In this document: piece after piece, positions 9,414-17,923 of the stretch
Position numbering within the stretch: position 1 is the stretch's first letter
How the letters are laid out: every line of letters starts with the position of its first letter
NCBI RefSeq assembly: GCF_027531545.1
Contig: NZ_JAPZSC010000016.1
Location: forward strand, 372,001 to 436,000
Direction of reading: 5' to 3'
DNA length: 64,000 bases
Origin: Silanimonas sp.
GTDB lineage: Bacteria; Pseudomonadota; Gammaproteobacteria; Xanthomonadales; Xanthomonadaceae
The notes under the pieces: generated by a model
What the model was told of the DNA's origin: nothing
What the model saw: only the letters and a program-made list of their open reading frames with translations
The model's database searches: none
Translations under genes and position numbers: made by a program

Positions 9414-9935
9414 TCAGCTGCGGGCTTTCTTCGCCGGTGCCTTGGCAGCCGGCTTGGCGCGCGGCGCCTTCTTCTTCGCCGGTGCGCTGCCCAGCGTGCC
9501 GCCCTTCAGCACGCCCTGCTGGAAGTTCTTCCAGAGCTCGAGGTTGCGCTCGGCGATCTGATTGAGCATGGCGAACGGCGAGTTGCTGATGAGGCCACCG
9601 AGCTGCTTGCGCAGCGTGTGCTGCTGCTCGAGGAAGAGCTGGAGGCTGCGCTCGATGTAGCGGCTCATGAAGCCGTGCAGCGGGTCGCCGTAGAAGCGGA
9701 TCATCAGCTGCAGCGAGGCGGTCGACAGCATCGGCTGCCCCTCTTCCTCGCGCTCCGCGATGATCTGCAGCAGCACCAGCCGGGTGATGTCCTGGTCGCT
9801 GCGGGCGTCGCGGACCTCGAACTCCTCGCCATCGAGCACGAGCTGGCGCACATCCTCCAAGGTCACGTAGCTGGAGATGCGCGTGTCGTAGAGGCGGCGG
9901 TTCGGGTACTTCTTCAGCAGGCGCGGCGAGTCCAT
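9414..9935 (-). CDS. phaR: Polyhydroxyalkanoate synthesis repressor PhaR
   Basis: PhaR is a DNA- and granule-binding repressor of phasin/PHA genes. The 173-residue product opens with the highly conserved PHB-accumulation regulator domain ('LLKKYPNRRLYDTRISSYVT', 'LEDVRQLVLDGEEFEV', 'DITRLVLLQII'). A second conserved segment contains 'YGDPLHGFMSRYIERSL'. It ends in a Lys/Ala/Pro-rich basic tail, a feature shared with PHA-granule and nucleoid proteins. No PHA synthase or phasin gene is in this window, so its targets are elsewhere. Confidence 0.92.
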   Translation of the reverse strand: MDSPRLLKKYPNRRLYDTRISSYVTLEDVRQLVLDGEEFEVRDARSDQDITRLVLLQIIAEREEEGQPMLSTASLQLMIRFYGDPLHGFMSRYIERSLQLFLEQQHTLRKQLGGLISNSPFAMLNQIAERNLELWKNFQQGVLKGGTLGSAPAKKKAPRAKPAAKAPAKKARS

Positions 9936-10073
9936 GGGCTTCGATGGCGGTGTCCGAGGTGTGCAGAGTCAATGCCGCGCCGCACAACGGCAAGTGAAGA
10001 CTTGTCAAGCCCCGCCCCCGGGGGTGGATCTGTGCGCGGTTTCTCGGCGGCTCCCGGGGGCGACGGGCCGGTT

Positions 10074-10970
10074 TCAGGCCGCCGGGGGGCGTTCCCGCGG
10101 GATGCCGGCGGGGTCGAATGCGGCGGCGGCCGCGGCGATGGTGGCTTCCGCACCCTGCCATTCCGGCCAGGCCTCGAGGGCTTGGCCCAGGGACAGCCAG
10201 CACCGACGAAGCACCGATTCCGGGGGCTGCTCATCGATGGCTTGCGCGCCCTCGGATTTCGAGAGCTTTCGGCCCTCCGAGTCGCGCCACAGCGGCAAGT
10301 GCAGGTAGGACGGCGTGGGCAGGCCGAGTGCTTGCTGCAGTGCGATCTGCCGCGGCGTCGAGTCGAGCAGGTCGGCACCCCGCACCACGTGGGTGATGCC
10401 CTGCGCGGCATCGTCGACGACCACGGCGAGCTGGTAGGCCCACAGGCCGTCGGCGCGGCGCAGCACCACGTCGCCCACGTCGCGGCGCAGGTCCTGTTCG
10501 AAGCGGCCGTGGACCGGATCGTCGAAGCCCACGACCGCATCGGGCACGCGCAACCGGAAGCTGCGGGTCCGCAGCGCGTCATCCGGGACCACGACGCAAG
10601 CGCGGTGGATGCCGTCGCTGGCAGCGAGGTCGGTGCGGCTGCAGCGGCAGGGGAAGGCGAGGCCGGCGTCGAGCAGCGCGTCGAGTGCGCGCCGGTAGAG
10701 CGCGTGGCGACGGCTCTGGAAGACGATCTCGCCGTCGGCGTGGAGGCCGAGGCGAGCCAGCGTGGCGAGCTGGGCGGCGGCGGCCCCCGGCCGCTCGCGC
10801 GGCGGGTCGAGGTCCTCGATGCGCACCAGCCAGCGTCCACCGTGGTGCCGCGCATGCAGCCAGCTGCCGAAGGCCGCGAGGACGGAGCCCCAGTGCAGCG
10901 GGCCGGTCGGCGACGGCGCGAAGCGCCCGATGTAGGGCGCCGGTGGCGATGGTGGTGAAGGTGGCGTCAC
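10074..10970 (-). CDS. gluQ: Glutamyl-Q tRNA(Asp) synthetase
   Basis: GluQ activates glutamate and attaches it to queuosine-34 of tRNA(Asp). The 298-residue product is a catalytic-domain-only GluRS paralog. It has '[19 protein letters not shown]' (HIGH region), '[12 protein letters not shown]', the Cys-rich zinc site beginning '[10 protein letters not shown]', '[14 protein letters not shown]' and the KMSKS-like 'GRKLSKS'. It lacks the anticodon-binding domain of a full GluRS. The reading frame stays open far upstream, antisense to htpX, but homology begins just after the GTG at 10970, and I take that as the start although no strong ribosome site precedes it. Confidence 0.9.
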   Translation of the reverse strand: MTPPSPPSPPAPYIGRFAPSPTGPLHWGSVLAAFGSWLHARHHGGRWLVRIEDLDPPRERPGAAAAQLATLARLGLHADGEIVFQSRRHALYRRALDALLDAGLAFPCRCSRTDLAASDGIHRACVVVPDDALRTRSFRLRVPDAVVGFDDPVHGRFEQDLRRDVGDVVLRRADGLWAYQLAVVVDDAAQGITHVVRGADLLDSTPRQIALQQALGLPTPSYLHLPLWRDSEGRKLSKSEGAQAIDEQPPESVLRRCWLSLGQALEAWPEWQGAEATIAAAAAAFDPAGIPRERPPAA

Positions 10971-11072
10971 GACGAGGGCGGAAATCGTCCGGGAAAGCGC
11001 GGTGTTTCGCTTGAACTTTACCTTTCCACGCCACACTAAGCGCTCGAGCCAAACCGTTCCGGTGTCCCTGCC

Positions 11073-11987
11073 ATGAAGCGTATCGCCCTGTTCCTCGCCA
11101 CCAACCTCGCCGTGCTGCTGGTGTTCTCCGTGGTCTGGATGATCCTGAGCACCTTCTTCGGGCTGTCGACGTTCGCTGCGAACAACAACGTCAACTACAC
11201 CGGCATGCTGGTGTTCTGCGCCATCTTCGGTTTCGGCGGCGCGTTCGTCTCGCTGCTGATGTCGAAGTGGATGGCCAAGCGCTCCACCGGCATGCGTGTC
11301 ATCGACCAGCCGCGCAACGAGATCGAGCAGTGGCTGTATGCCACCGTGAAGCGCCAGGCCGAGAAGGCCGGCATCGGCATGCCGGAAGTCGGCATCTACG
11401 ACGCCCCCGAGATCAACGCCTTCGCCACCGGTGCCTCGCGCAACAACAGCCTGGTGGCGGTGTCGACCGGCCTGCTGCGCGCCATGAGCCGCGACGAGGC
11501 GGAAGCCGTGCTCGCCCATGAGGTCAGCCACGTCGCGAATGGCGACATGGTGACGCTCACCCTGATCCAGGGCGTGGTGAACACCTTCGTGATGTTCCTC
11601 GCCCGCATCATCGGCAACATCATCGACCGCGTCGTGTTCAAGAACGAGGACGGGCCGGGCATCGGCTACTTCGTCACCGTGATGGTGCTCGAGATCGCCT
11701 TCGGCATCCTCGCTTCGACCATCGTCATGGCCTTCTCGCGCTGGCGTGAGTTCCGCGCCGACGCCGGCGGTGCCGACCTGGCCGGCCGCGAGAAGATGAT
11801 CGCCGCGCTCGAGCGCCTCGCCCACAGCTACGGCCAGAGCACGTTGCCCTCGGAAGTCCGCGCGTTCGGGATTTCGGGCGGCGTGGCCGGTGGCTTCAAG
11901 AAGCTGTTCATGAGCCACCCGCCGCTGGCCGAGCGCATCCAGGCGCTGCGCGAATACACCCCGCGTCGCCTGCCGACGGTGGCCTGA
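11073..11987 (+). CDS. htpX: Membrane zinc metalloprotease HtpX
   Basis: HtpX (M48B) degrades misfolded membrane proteins in the inner membrane. The 304-residue product has two N-terminal transmembrane helices (about 5-27 and 38-58) and the zinc motif '[12 protein letters not shown]' near residue 148. Two further hydrophobic segments (about 163-185, 192-215) follow, with the third ligand in '[15 protein letters not shown]'. The ending '[14 protein letters not shown]' is typical. Heat or envelope-stress control is usual for the family, but no clear sigma-32 site was identified. Confidence 0.95.
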   Translation: MKRIALFLATNLAVLLVFSVVWMILSTFFGLSTFAANNNVNYTGMLVFCAIFGFGGAFVSLLMSKWMAKRSTGMRVIDQPRNEIEQWLYATVKRQAEKAGIGMPEVGIYDAPEINAFATGASRNNSLVAVSTGLLRAMSRDEAEAVLAHEVSHVANGDMVTLTLIQGVVNTFVMFLARIIGNIIDRVVFKNEDGPGIGYFVTVMVLEIAFGILASTIVMAFSRWREFRADAGGADLAGREKMIAALERLAHSYGQSTLPSEVRAFGISGGVAGGFKKLFMSHPPLAERIQALREYTPRRLPTVA

Positions 11988-13397
11988 TCAGGTCACCACG
12001 AGGCGGCCGCGACCGTCGCGTTTCGCCTTCATCAGCGCGTCGTCGGCGCGCTGCAGCAGGCTGGCGTAGGTGTCGCCGTCCACCAGGGTGGCGAGCCCGA
12101 TGCTCGCGGCCAGCGGCAAGGTCGGGGTGCTGGCCAAGCCGAGCGTGGTGAGCAGCATGCGGGCGCGGGCCTCGGCGACTTCCCGCGTCGCGCCGGGCAG
12201 GCAGGCGGCGAATTCGTCGCCGCCCAGCCGTCCCAGCAGGTCCTCCGCCCGCAGTTGCTCGCGGCACAGCGCCGCGAAGCGGCGGAGGGCTTCGTCGCCG
12301 GCACCGTGGCCATGACCATCGTTGATGCGCTTCAAGTGGTCGAGGTCGAGCATGAGCACGCTCAAGGGCTGGCCGAGGCGCTGCGCCTCGGTGATGGCCC
12401 GCGTTGCGACGGCGGCGAAGTGCGCGCGGCTCGCGGCGGCCGTCAGCGGGTCGGTGCTGAGCAGCGCCTTCAGGCGCTGGTTGTCGTCGCGGAGTCCGAG
12501 GAAGGACAGCGCCGAATAGGCGGTGAGCGACAGGGCGATCAGTGCGAACTGCAGCTTCAACGCGTGTTGGCCGAGTCCGAGAGTGGCCACGAGCACGGCG
12601 ATCGCGACGGCCGCGCAGGCCAGCGCGCCCAAGGCCTGCCGTGGCGTCTGCGTATGGCTGATCCATTGCTGCACCACGAGCGCGAAGAACACCGTGAACA
12701 CGATCGCGTCGTCGTCCGGCCAAACGGCTGCGGCGCCGAGGGTGCCGGCGATCAGGCCGATCAGGATCGTCAGCTTGGGCCACAGCGGGGGCGGTTCCTG
12801 GGTCGCAGCCTCCGGTGCGACGCGATGCCGCACGACTTCGACCAGCAGCGGGCCAAGGGCCAGCAGCCCGGTGTAGTCGCCAATCAGCCAGGGCACCACC
12901 GACCAGCGCAGGTCGATGCTTTCCGCCATCCCAGCGCCCACCAGTGCTGCACTCCCGCCCAGCGCCGACGCCGCACAGGCGGCCACGCCGCCGCCCAGCA
13001 GGACGAACAGCGTGGTCGGCCCGAAACGCCCCAGCGGGTCGCGTCTCGCGACGCGCTGCAGGGCGACGGCCAGCAGGGCCATCGGCACGGTGTGGGCGAG
13101 GGCGAAACCGAATCCCCCCACCAGGACGCTGGTGGTCGTCCAGTCGAGGCCGAGCCGCTCCAAGGTGTAGGCGTGGCCGAGAAGGGCGGCGATGAACACC
13201 GGCGGGATGCCGCGGATGCCGAACAGCACCAGCGCGGCGAAGGTCACCGCCGTCGGCGGAAACCAGAGGCTGGCGAACGGCGCGTACTCAAGAAGGCGGG
13301 CCGCCGCGAAGGCCGCCAGCCACAGCGGAACGGTCGCCCACAGCCATGCCCGCCGCCCGTGGCGGATCGGAAAAGGGCGGGGCAGGACGGCATCCAA
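11988..13397 (-). CDS. MASE1-type membrane sensor with GGDEF diguanylate cyclase domain
   Basis: A 469-residue protein with eight or more hydrophobic segments (about 15-290) resembling a MASE1 sensory domain ('LWFPPTAVTFAALVLFG'). A GGDEF domain (about 312-469) follows. The active-site signature 'RLGGDEFAA' is intact, and the metal-binding 'LMLDLDHLKRINDGHGHGAG' is present. The sequence RAED lies exactly five residues upstream of GGDEF and matches the RxxD inhibitory I-site. It should make c-di-GMP with product feedback in response to an unknown membrane signal. Its stop lies immediately after the convergent htpX stop. Confidence 0.9.
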   Translation of the reverse strand: MDAVLPRPFPIRHGRRAWLWATVPLWLAAFAAARLLEYAPFASLWFPPTAVTFAALVLFGIRGIPPVFIAALLGHAYTLERLGLDWTTTSVLVGGFGFALAHTVPMALLAVALQRVARRDPLGRFGPTTLFVLLGGGVAACAASALGGSAALVGAGMAESIDLRWSVVPWLIGDYTGLLALGPLLVEVVRHRVAPEAATQEPPPLWPKLTILIGLIAGTLGAAAVWPDDDAIVFTVFFALVVQQWISHTQTPRQALGALACAAVAIAVLVATLGLGQHALKLQFALIALSLTAYSALSFLGLRDDNQRLKALLSTDPLTAAASRAHFAAVATRAITEAQRLGQPLSVLMLDLDHLKRINDGHGHGAGDEALRRFAALCREQLRAEDLLGRLGGDEFAACLPGATREVAEARARMLLTTLGLASTPTLPLAASIGLATLVDGDTYASLLQRADDALMKAKRDGRGRLVVT

Positions 13398-13515
13398 AGG
13401 GCGATCGCCTGGTCGGAGGAAGACAAAAGTCTAGGGGTGCCGCGCCCCGTGATTCGTGCGTTGCGGCGCAGGTGCGCCCGCCCATTCGTAAACTGATGAA
13501 AACTTTGGAGTCGTG

Positions 13516-15114
13516 ATGCGCATCGAAGCCGCCCGAATGGTGAGCGAGCTGCCCGGCGAGGCCGAACCGCGCCCCGGGACCCGCGACGTGCGCGGCATGG
13601 CCTGGTCGGCGACGGTGCCCACGCCCGTCGCGGCCCCCCGACTGCTCGCGTTCCCGCTGGCGATGGCCGACGAGCTCGGGCTCGACGCGGCGACGCTGGG
13701 CTCGCCGTCATTCCTCGACCTGATGGCCGGCAACGCCGTTCCGCCGGGGGCGACAACGGTCGCCACCAACTACGGCGGACACCAGTTCGGGCATTGGGCT
13801 GGCCAGCTCGGCGATGGCCGCGCCTTGCTGCTCGGCGAGGCGGCGGGGCGCGATGGGCGGCGTTGGGAAATCCAGCTGAAAGGCGCGGGGCCCACGCCGT
13901 ACTCGCGCCGTGCCGACGGACGCGCGGTGTTGCGTTCCAGCCTGCGCGAATACGTCGCTTCCGAGGCGATGCACGCACTCGGCGTGCCGACCACGCGCGT
14001 GCTCAGCCTGGTGGCGACCGGCGACGCCGTGGTACGCGACATCCTCTACGCCGGTGATCCGAAACCCGAGCCCGGTGCCATCGTCTGCCGCGTGGCCCCG
14101 AGCTTCCTGCGCTTCGGGCACTACGAATTGCCGGCCTCGCGCGGCGAGCGCGATCTGCTCGAGCGCCTCGTCGACCACACCCTCCGCACCCACTTCCCAG
14201 CGATGGTCGGGCCGAACGCGCGCGCCGACTGGTTCGCCGAGGTGGCGCGGCGCACCGGCGTGTTGATGGCCCACTGGATGCGCGTGGGGTTCGTGCACGG
14301 CGTGATGAACACCGACAACCTGAGCGTGCTCGGCCTCACCATCGACTACGGGCCCTTCGGTTTCCTCGACGACGCCGACCCGCACTGGACGCCCAACACC
14401 ACCGACCTGCCGGGTCGCCGCTACCGCTATGCCGCGCAGCCGCAGGTCGCGCACTGGAACCTCTCCGCCCTGGCGTCGGCGCTGGCGCCGCTGTTCCCCG
14501 ATGCCGCGCCGCTGACCGCGGGCATGAATGCCTACGTCGAGGCCTTCCAATCGGCGCAGGCGCGGATGTGGGCCGACAAGCTGGGCTTGGCCGAGTGGCG
14601 CGAGGACGACGCGGCGCTGGTCTCCGGACTGTTCGGCGCGCTGCAGGCCGCCGAGGTCGACTTCACGCTGTTCTTCCGCACCCTCGGCGGGTTGGTGGCG
14701 GGACCGGTTGTGGCGGGCGGCGACGGCGTCACACCGGGCATCGCGGCGGCGCTCGCCGATCCCGTGGCGGCCCTCGCGCCTGCGCTCTACGACCGGGCGA
14801 AGGCCGAACGCGAGGCGGCGACGCTCATCGACTGGCTGGCCCGCTATGCCGCGCGGCTCGCTTCCGATCCGCAACCCGCTGATGTGCGGCGTGCCCGGAT
14901 GGACGCCACCAATCCCTGGATCGTGCCGCGCAACTGGCTGTTGCAGCAGGCCATCGATGCCGCGGAGCAGGGCGACACCGCCGAGTTGCAGGCCCTGCTC
15001 GACGTGCTGCAGCGGCCCTACGAGGCGCAGCCCGGTGCCGGTCGCTTCGCGGCGCGCCGCCCGGAATGGGCCAGGGACCGCCCCGGCTGCTCCGCGCTGA
15101 GCTGCAGTTCCTGA
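13516..15114 (+). CDS. selO: Protein adenylyltransferase SelO (YdiU), Cys form
   Basis: SelO is a pseudokinase-fold enzyme that AMPylates proteins in redox stress. The 532-residue product has the family motifs 'NYGGHQFGHWAGQLGDGRA', 'LKGAGPTPYSRRADGRAVLR', 'SSLREYVASEAMHALG', 'HGVMNTDNLSVLGLTIDYGP' and 'DPHWTPNTTD'. It ends 'GCSALSCSS', where some homologs have selenocysteine; here the position is an ordinary Cys codon. A GTG one codon earlier is possible, but GGAG lies 5 nt before the ATG at 13516. Confidence 0.95.
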   Translation: MRIEAARMVSELPGEAEPRPGTRDVRGMAWSATVPTPVAAPRLLAFPLAMADELGLDAATLGSPSFLDLMAGNAVPPGATTVATNYGGHQFGHWAGQLGDGRALLLGEAAGRDGRRWEIQLKGAGPTPYSRRADGRAVLRSSLREYVASEAMHALGVPTTRVLSLVATGDAVVRDILYAGDPKPEPGAIVCRVAPSFLRFGHYELPASRGERDLLERLVDHTLRTHFPAMVGPNARADWFAEVARRTGVLMAHWMRVGFVHGVMNTDNLSVLGLTIDYGPFGFLDDADPHWTPNTTDLPGRRYRYAAQPQVAHWNLSALASALAPLFPDAAPLTAGMNAYVEAFQSAQARMWADKLGLAEWREDDAALVSGLFGALQAAEVDFTLFFRTLGGLVAGPVVAGGDGVTPGIAAALADPVAALAPALYDRAKAEREAATLIDWLARYAARLASDPQPADVRRARMDATNPWIVPRNWLLQQAIDAAEQGDTAELQALLDVLQRPYEAQPGAGRFAARRPEWARDRPGCSALSCSS

Positions 15115-15196
15115 ACTCCCTCCGCGAGGGCACCGCGCTCACGCCGGTTCATTCCTCCCGGCCTAAACTGCACACGTGTCCCCCAACCCGTCGCCC

Positions 15197-16090
15197 ATGC
15201 GCTTCGCCCCGATCACTTGGCTTCGCACCGCCGCCGCTGGCGTTCTGGTCGCGATCAACACCGTCTTCCATGCCACGCCGATCCTCGCCTTGGCCGTCGC
15301 CAAGGGCCTGCTGCCGTTCAAGCGCGCGCGGGCCACGGTATCGCGCTGGATGCCGGCCTTCGGCGAGAGTTGGATCGCCGTGAACGGCTGGGCCATCGCC
15401 ACCTTCACGCCGACGCGCTGGGTGATCACCGGCGACGCCGCCTTCAGCCGCGCGCGCCGCTACCTCGTGCTCAGCAACCACCAGAGCTGGGTCGACATCC
15501 CGGTGCTGCAGAAAGTGTTGAACCGCCGCATCCCGTTCCAGCGCTTCTTCCTGAAGGACTCGCTGAAATGGGTGCCGGTGCTCGGCCTCGCCTGGTGGGC
15601 GCTGGATTTCCCCTTCATGAAGCGCGCGAGCAAGTCGCAGATCCAGAAGAACCCCGATCTCGCGCGGCGCGATCTCGAGACCGCGCGCGCGGCCTGCGCG
15701 AAGTTCCGCGAGATCCCTGTTTCGGTGATGAACTTCGTCGAGGGCACCCGCGCCAACGCGAAGAAGCTGGCGCAGAGCTCCTACCGCCACCTGCTGAAAC
15801 CGAAATCCGGCGGCGTGGCGCAGGTGCTGAACTCGATGGGCGAGCTGCTCGACGGCATCGTCGACGTCACCATCGTCTATCCGCAGGGGCGGCCCAGCAT
15901 CGTCGATCTCTTCGCCGGGAAAGTGCGCGAGATCCGCGTCGACCTGCGCCTGCGCCCGGTGCCGGCGGACCTCGTCGGCGGCGACTACGAGAACGATCGC
16001 GACTACCGCGTCCGCTTCCAGCAGTGGCTCAACGGCCTGTGGGAAGAGAAGGACGCGCGCATCGACGCGCTGCTCGCCCAGCCCGCCTGA
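15197..16090 (+). CDS. YihG/PlsC-like acyltransferase
   Basis: A 297-residue inner-membrane acyltransferase of the PlsC superfamily with an N-terminal hydrophobic segment. The acyltransferase block I is 'LSNHQSWVDIPVL' (the NHxxxxD motif), and 'NFVEGTRAN' is block III. The rest ('FFLKDSLKWVPVLGLAWWAL', 'DFPFMKRASKSQIQKNP', 'FQQWLNGLWEEKDARID') closely follows E. coli YihG, a probable lysophospholipid acyltransferase. The frame could start at a GTG at 15176, but the ATG at 15197 leaves the usual short N-terminus before the membrane segment. Confidence 0.85.
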   Translation: MRFAPITWLRTAAAGVLVAINTVFHATPILALAVAKGLLPFKRARATVSRWMPAFGESWIAVNGWAIATFTPTRWVITGDAAFSRARRYLVLSNHQSWVDIPVLQKVLNRRIPFQRFFLKDSLKWVPVLGLAWWALDFPFMKRASKSQIQKNPDLARRDLETARAACAKFREIPVSVMNFVEGTRANAKKLAQSSYRHLLKPKSGGVAQVLNSMGELLDGIVDVTIVYPQGRPSIVDLFAGKVREIRVDLRLRPVPADLVGGDYENDRDYRVRFQQWLNGLWEEKDARIDALLAQPA

Positions 16091-16149
16091 GGCCGGGGCA
16101 CCCGCGTTCCGGTAGGCTCGGGCGTCCCCGAGCCTGCCCTGGAGTGCCG

Positions 16150-17853
16150 ATGTCCTCGAGCCGTTTTCCTTCCTTGTCGTCGCTGGCCGCTGCCCTATCG
16201 GCGGCGGTCGTTCTCGCGGCCTGCGCGCCGAATGACGAGGGCGCGGCGCCTGCCGGCGCCGACACGCTGGCGGCGGCCTCGGCACCGGCCATCCGCGCCC
16301 ATGTCGAGTTCCTCGCTGACGACTTGCTGGAAGGGCGGCTCTCCGGCACGCGCGGTTACGACATCGCCGCGGGCTACGTGGCCAGCGAATTCGCACAGAT
16401 CGGCCTGCGCCCCGGTGTCGCTGAAGACGCCTGGCTCCAGCCCGTCGCGCTGGTCGAATCGCTGTCGCTGCTGCCGCCGTCGCGGCTGGTCCTCCGCCCT
16501 TCGTCGGGTCCCGCCGTCACCATGGCGCCGGGCAAGGACTTCCTGCCGGTTGCCAGCCTCGACCAGGCGAAGGTGCTCGCCGAAGCCCCGGTGGTCTTTG
16601 CCGGCTTCGGCGTGTCGGCCCCGGACCACGGCCACGACGACCTCGCCGGCATCGACGTGAAGGGCAAGGTGGTCCTCGTTTTCGGCGGCGCGCCCTCGAC
16701 GTTCCCGCCAGAAGTGCGCGCCCATTATTCGGCCGGGCTCACGAAGACGCAGACCCTGGTCGACCGTGGCGCGGTCGGCATCCTGCAGATCCAGACCCGC
16801 GACGACCAGCAGCGCACGCCATGGGAGCGCCTCGTACAGCAGAGCTGGCGCTCGCGCATGGCCTGGGCCGACGAGCAGGGCGTGCCGAACGGCGCGTGGC
16901 CGCAGCTCGCCATTCGTGCCTCGATCAGCCCGCAGGCCGCTGCCGCGCTTTTCGCCGGTGCGCCCAAGACCCTCGACGAGGCCTACGCGGCGGCCGAAGC
17001 CGGCACGCCGCAGGCTTTCGAGCTGCCGCTCACCGTCGAGCAGGAACGCCACTCGATGATCCGCCAGCGCCAGAGCGCGAACGTGGTGGGCGTGCTTGAG
17101 GGCACCGATCCGGCGTTGAAGAACGAATACGTCGTGATCTCGGCGCACCTCGACCACGTGGGCAAGGGCGCGCCAATTGGTGGTGATGCCATCTACAACG
17201 GCGCCTTCGACAACGCGTCGGGCATCGCCGTGATGCTCGAGGCCGCGCGATTGCTGGCGTCGTCGCCGGTGAAGCCGCGCCGCAGCGTGATCTTCCTCGC
17301 CGTCACGGCCGAGGAATCGGGCCTGCAGGGCGCCGACTATTTCGTGCAGCACCCGACCGTGCCGCGCGAGGCCATCGTCGCCAACATCAACATCGACATG
17401 CCGGTGGCGCAGGCGCCGCTGGCGGACGTCACGGCCTTCGGCGCAGAGAACTCGACCTTGGGCGCGGTGGTGGAGCGCGCCGCGGCAGCCGAGGGCGTGG
17501 CGGTCACGCCCGACTCGAAGCCGGAGGAAGTGATCTTCGTCCGCAGCGACCAGTACGCCTTCGTGCGCGCGGGGATCCCGGCGCTGTACATCGACGAGGG
17601 CATGCGCTCGACCGACCCGACGCAGGACCAGGCGGCGCGCGTCGAGGCCTTCCGCAAGGAGCGCTACCACCAGCCCGGCGACGACCTCTCGCAGGCCATC
17701 GATTGGCCGTCGCTGGCCATGCTGGCGCGGCTCAACGCACGGGTGATCACCGACGTCGCCAATGACGACGCGCGGCCGTCGTGGCATCCGGGCAACTTCT
17801 TCGGCGAGACCTTCGCAAAGCCGGCGGCGTCACCGCCGTCACCCACGCCCTGA
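16150..17853 (+). CDS. M28 family metallopeptidase, lipoprotein
   Basis: A 567-residue exported aminopeptidase-type protein. The N-terminus has a lipobox (VLAAC, lipidated Cys near 23). A protease-associated-like domain with 'VKGKVVLVFGG' precedes the M28 domain. Its five zinc ligands are visible: His in 'SAHLDHVG' (about 333), Asp in 'NGAFDNASG', Glu in 'AVTAEESG', Asp in 'NINIDMP' and His in 'RYHQPGDD' (about 506). GGAG lies 5 nt before the ATG. It converges on an S9 peptidase gene and shares a bidirectional terminator with it; both probably serve peptide scavenging in the envelope. Confidence 0.92.
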   Translation: MSSSRFPSLSSLAAALSAAVVLAACAPNDEGAAPAGADTLAAASAPAIRAHVEFLADDLLEGRLSGTRGYDIAAGYVASEFAQIGLRPGVAEDAWLQPVALVESLSLLPPSRLVLRPSSGPAVTMAPGKDFLPVASLDQAKVLAEAPVVFAGFGVSAPDHGHDDLAGIDVKGKVVLVFGGAPSTFPPEVRAHYSAGLTKTQTLVDRGAVGILQIQTRDDQQRTPWERLVQQSWRSRMAWADEQGVPNGAWPQLAIRASISPQAAAALFAGAPKTLDEAYAAAEAGTPQAFELPLTVEQERHSMIRQRQSANVVGVLEGTDPALKNEYVVISAHLDHVGKGAPIGGDAIYNGAFDNASGIAVMLEAARLLASSPVKPRRSVIFLAVTAEESGLQGADYFVQHPTVPREAIVANINIDMPVAQAPLADVTAFGAENSTLGAVVERAAAAEGVAVTPDSKPEEVIFVRSDQYAFVRAGIPALYIDEGMRSTDPTQDQAARVEAFRKERYHQPGDDLSQAIDWPSLAMLARLNARVITDVANDDARPSWHPGNFFGETFAKPAASPPSPTP

Positions 17854-17874
17854 CGAGGCGGAAAGCGGAAAGCG

Positions 17875-17899
17875 AAAGGCCCGGCATCGCCGGGCCTTT
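17875..17899. terminator. Bidirectional Rho-independent terminator
   Basis: AAAGGCCCGGC and GCCGGGCCTTT form an 11-bp stem with a 3-nt loop midway between the convergent M28 and S9 peptidase genes, with A and T runs built into the stem ends. Confidence 0.85.
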
Positions 17900-17923
17900 C
17901 TCGTCTTGCGTGAGCCGGTGGGC

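Noticed and set aside
10074-11918. 614-codon frame appearing to extend gluQ across the htpX region
   Set aside because: Only the last ~300 codons match GluQ; the upstream part is antisense to htpX and has no homology features.
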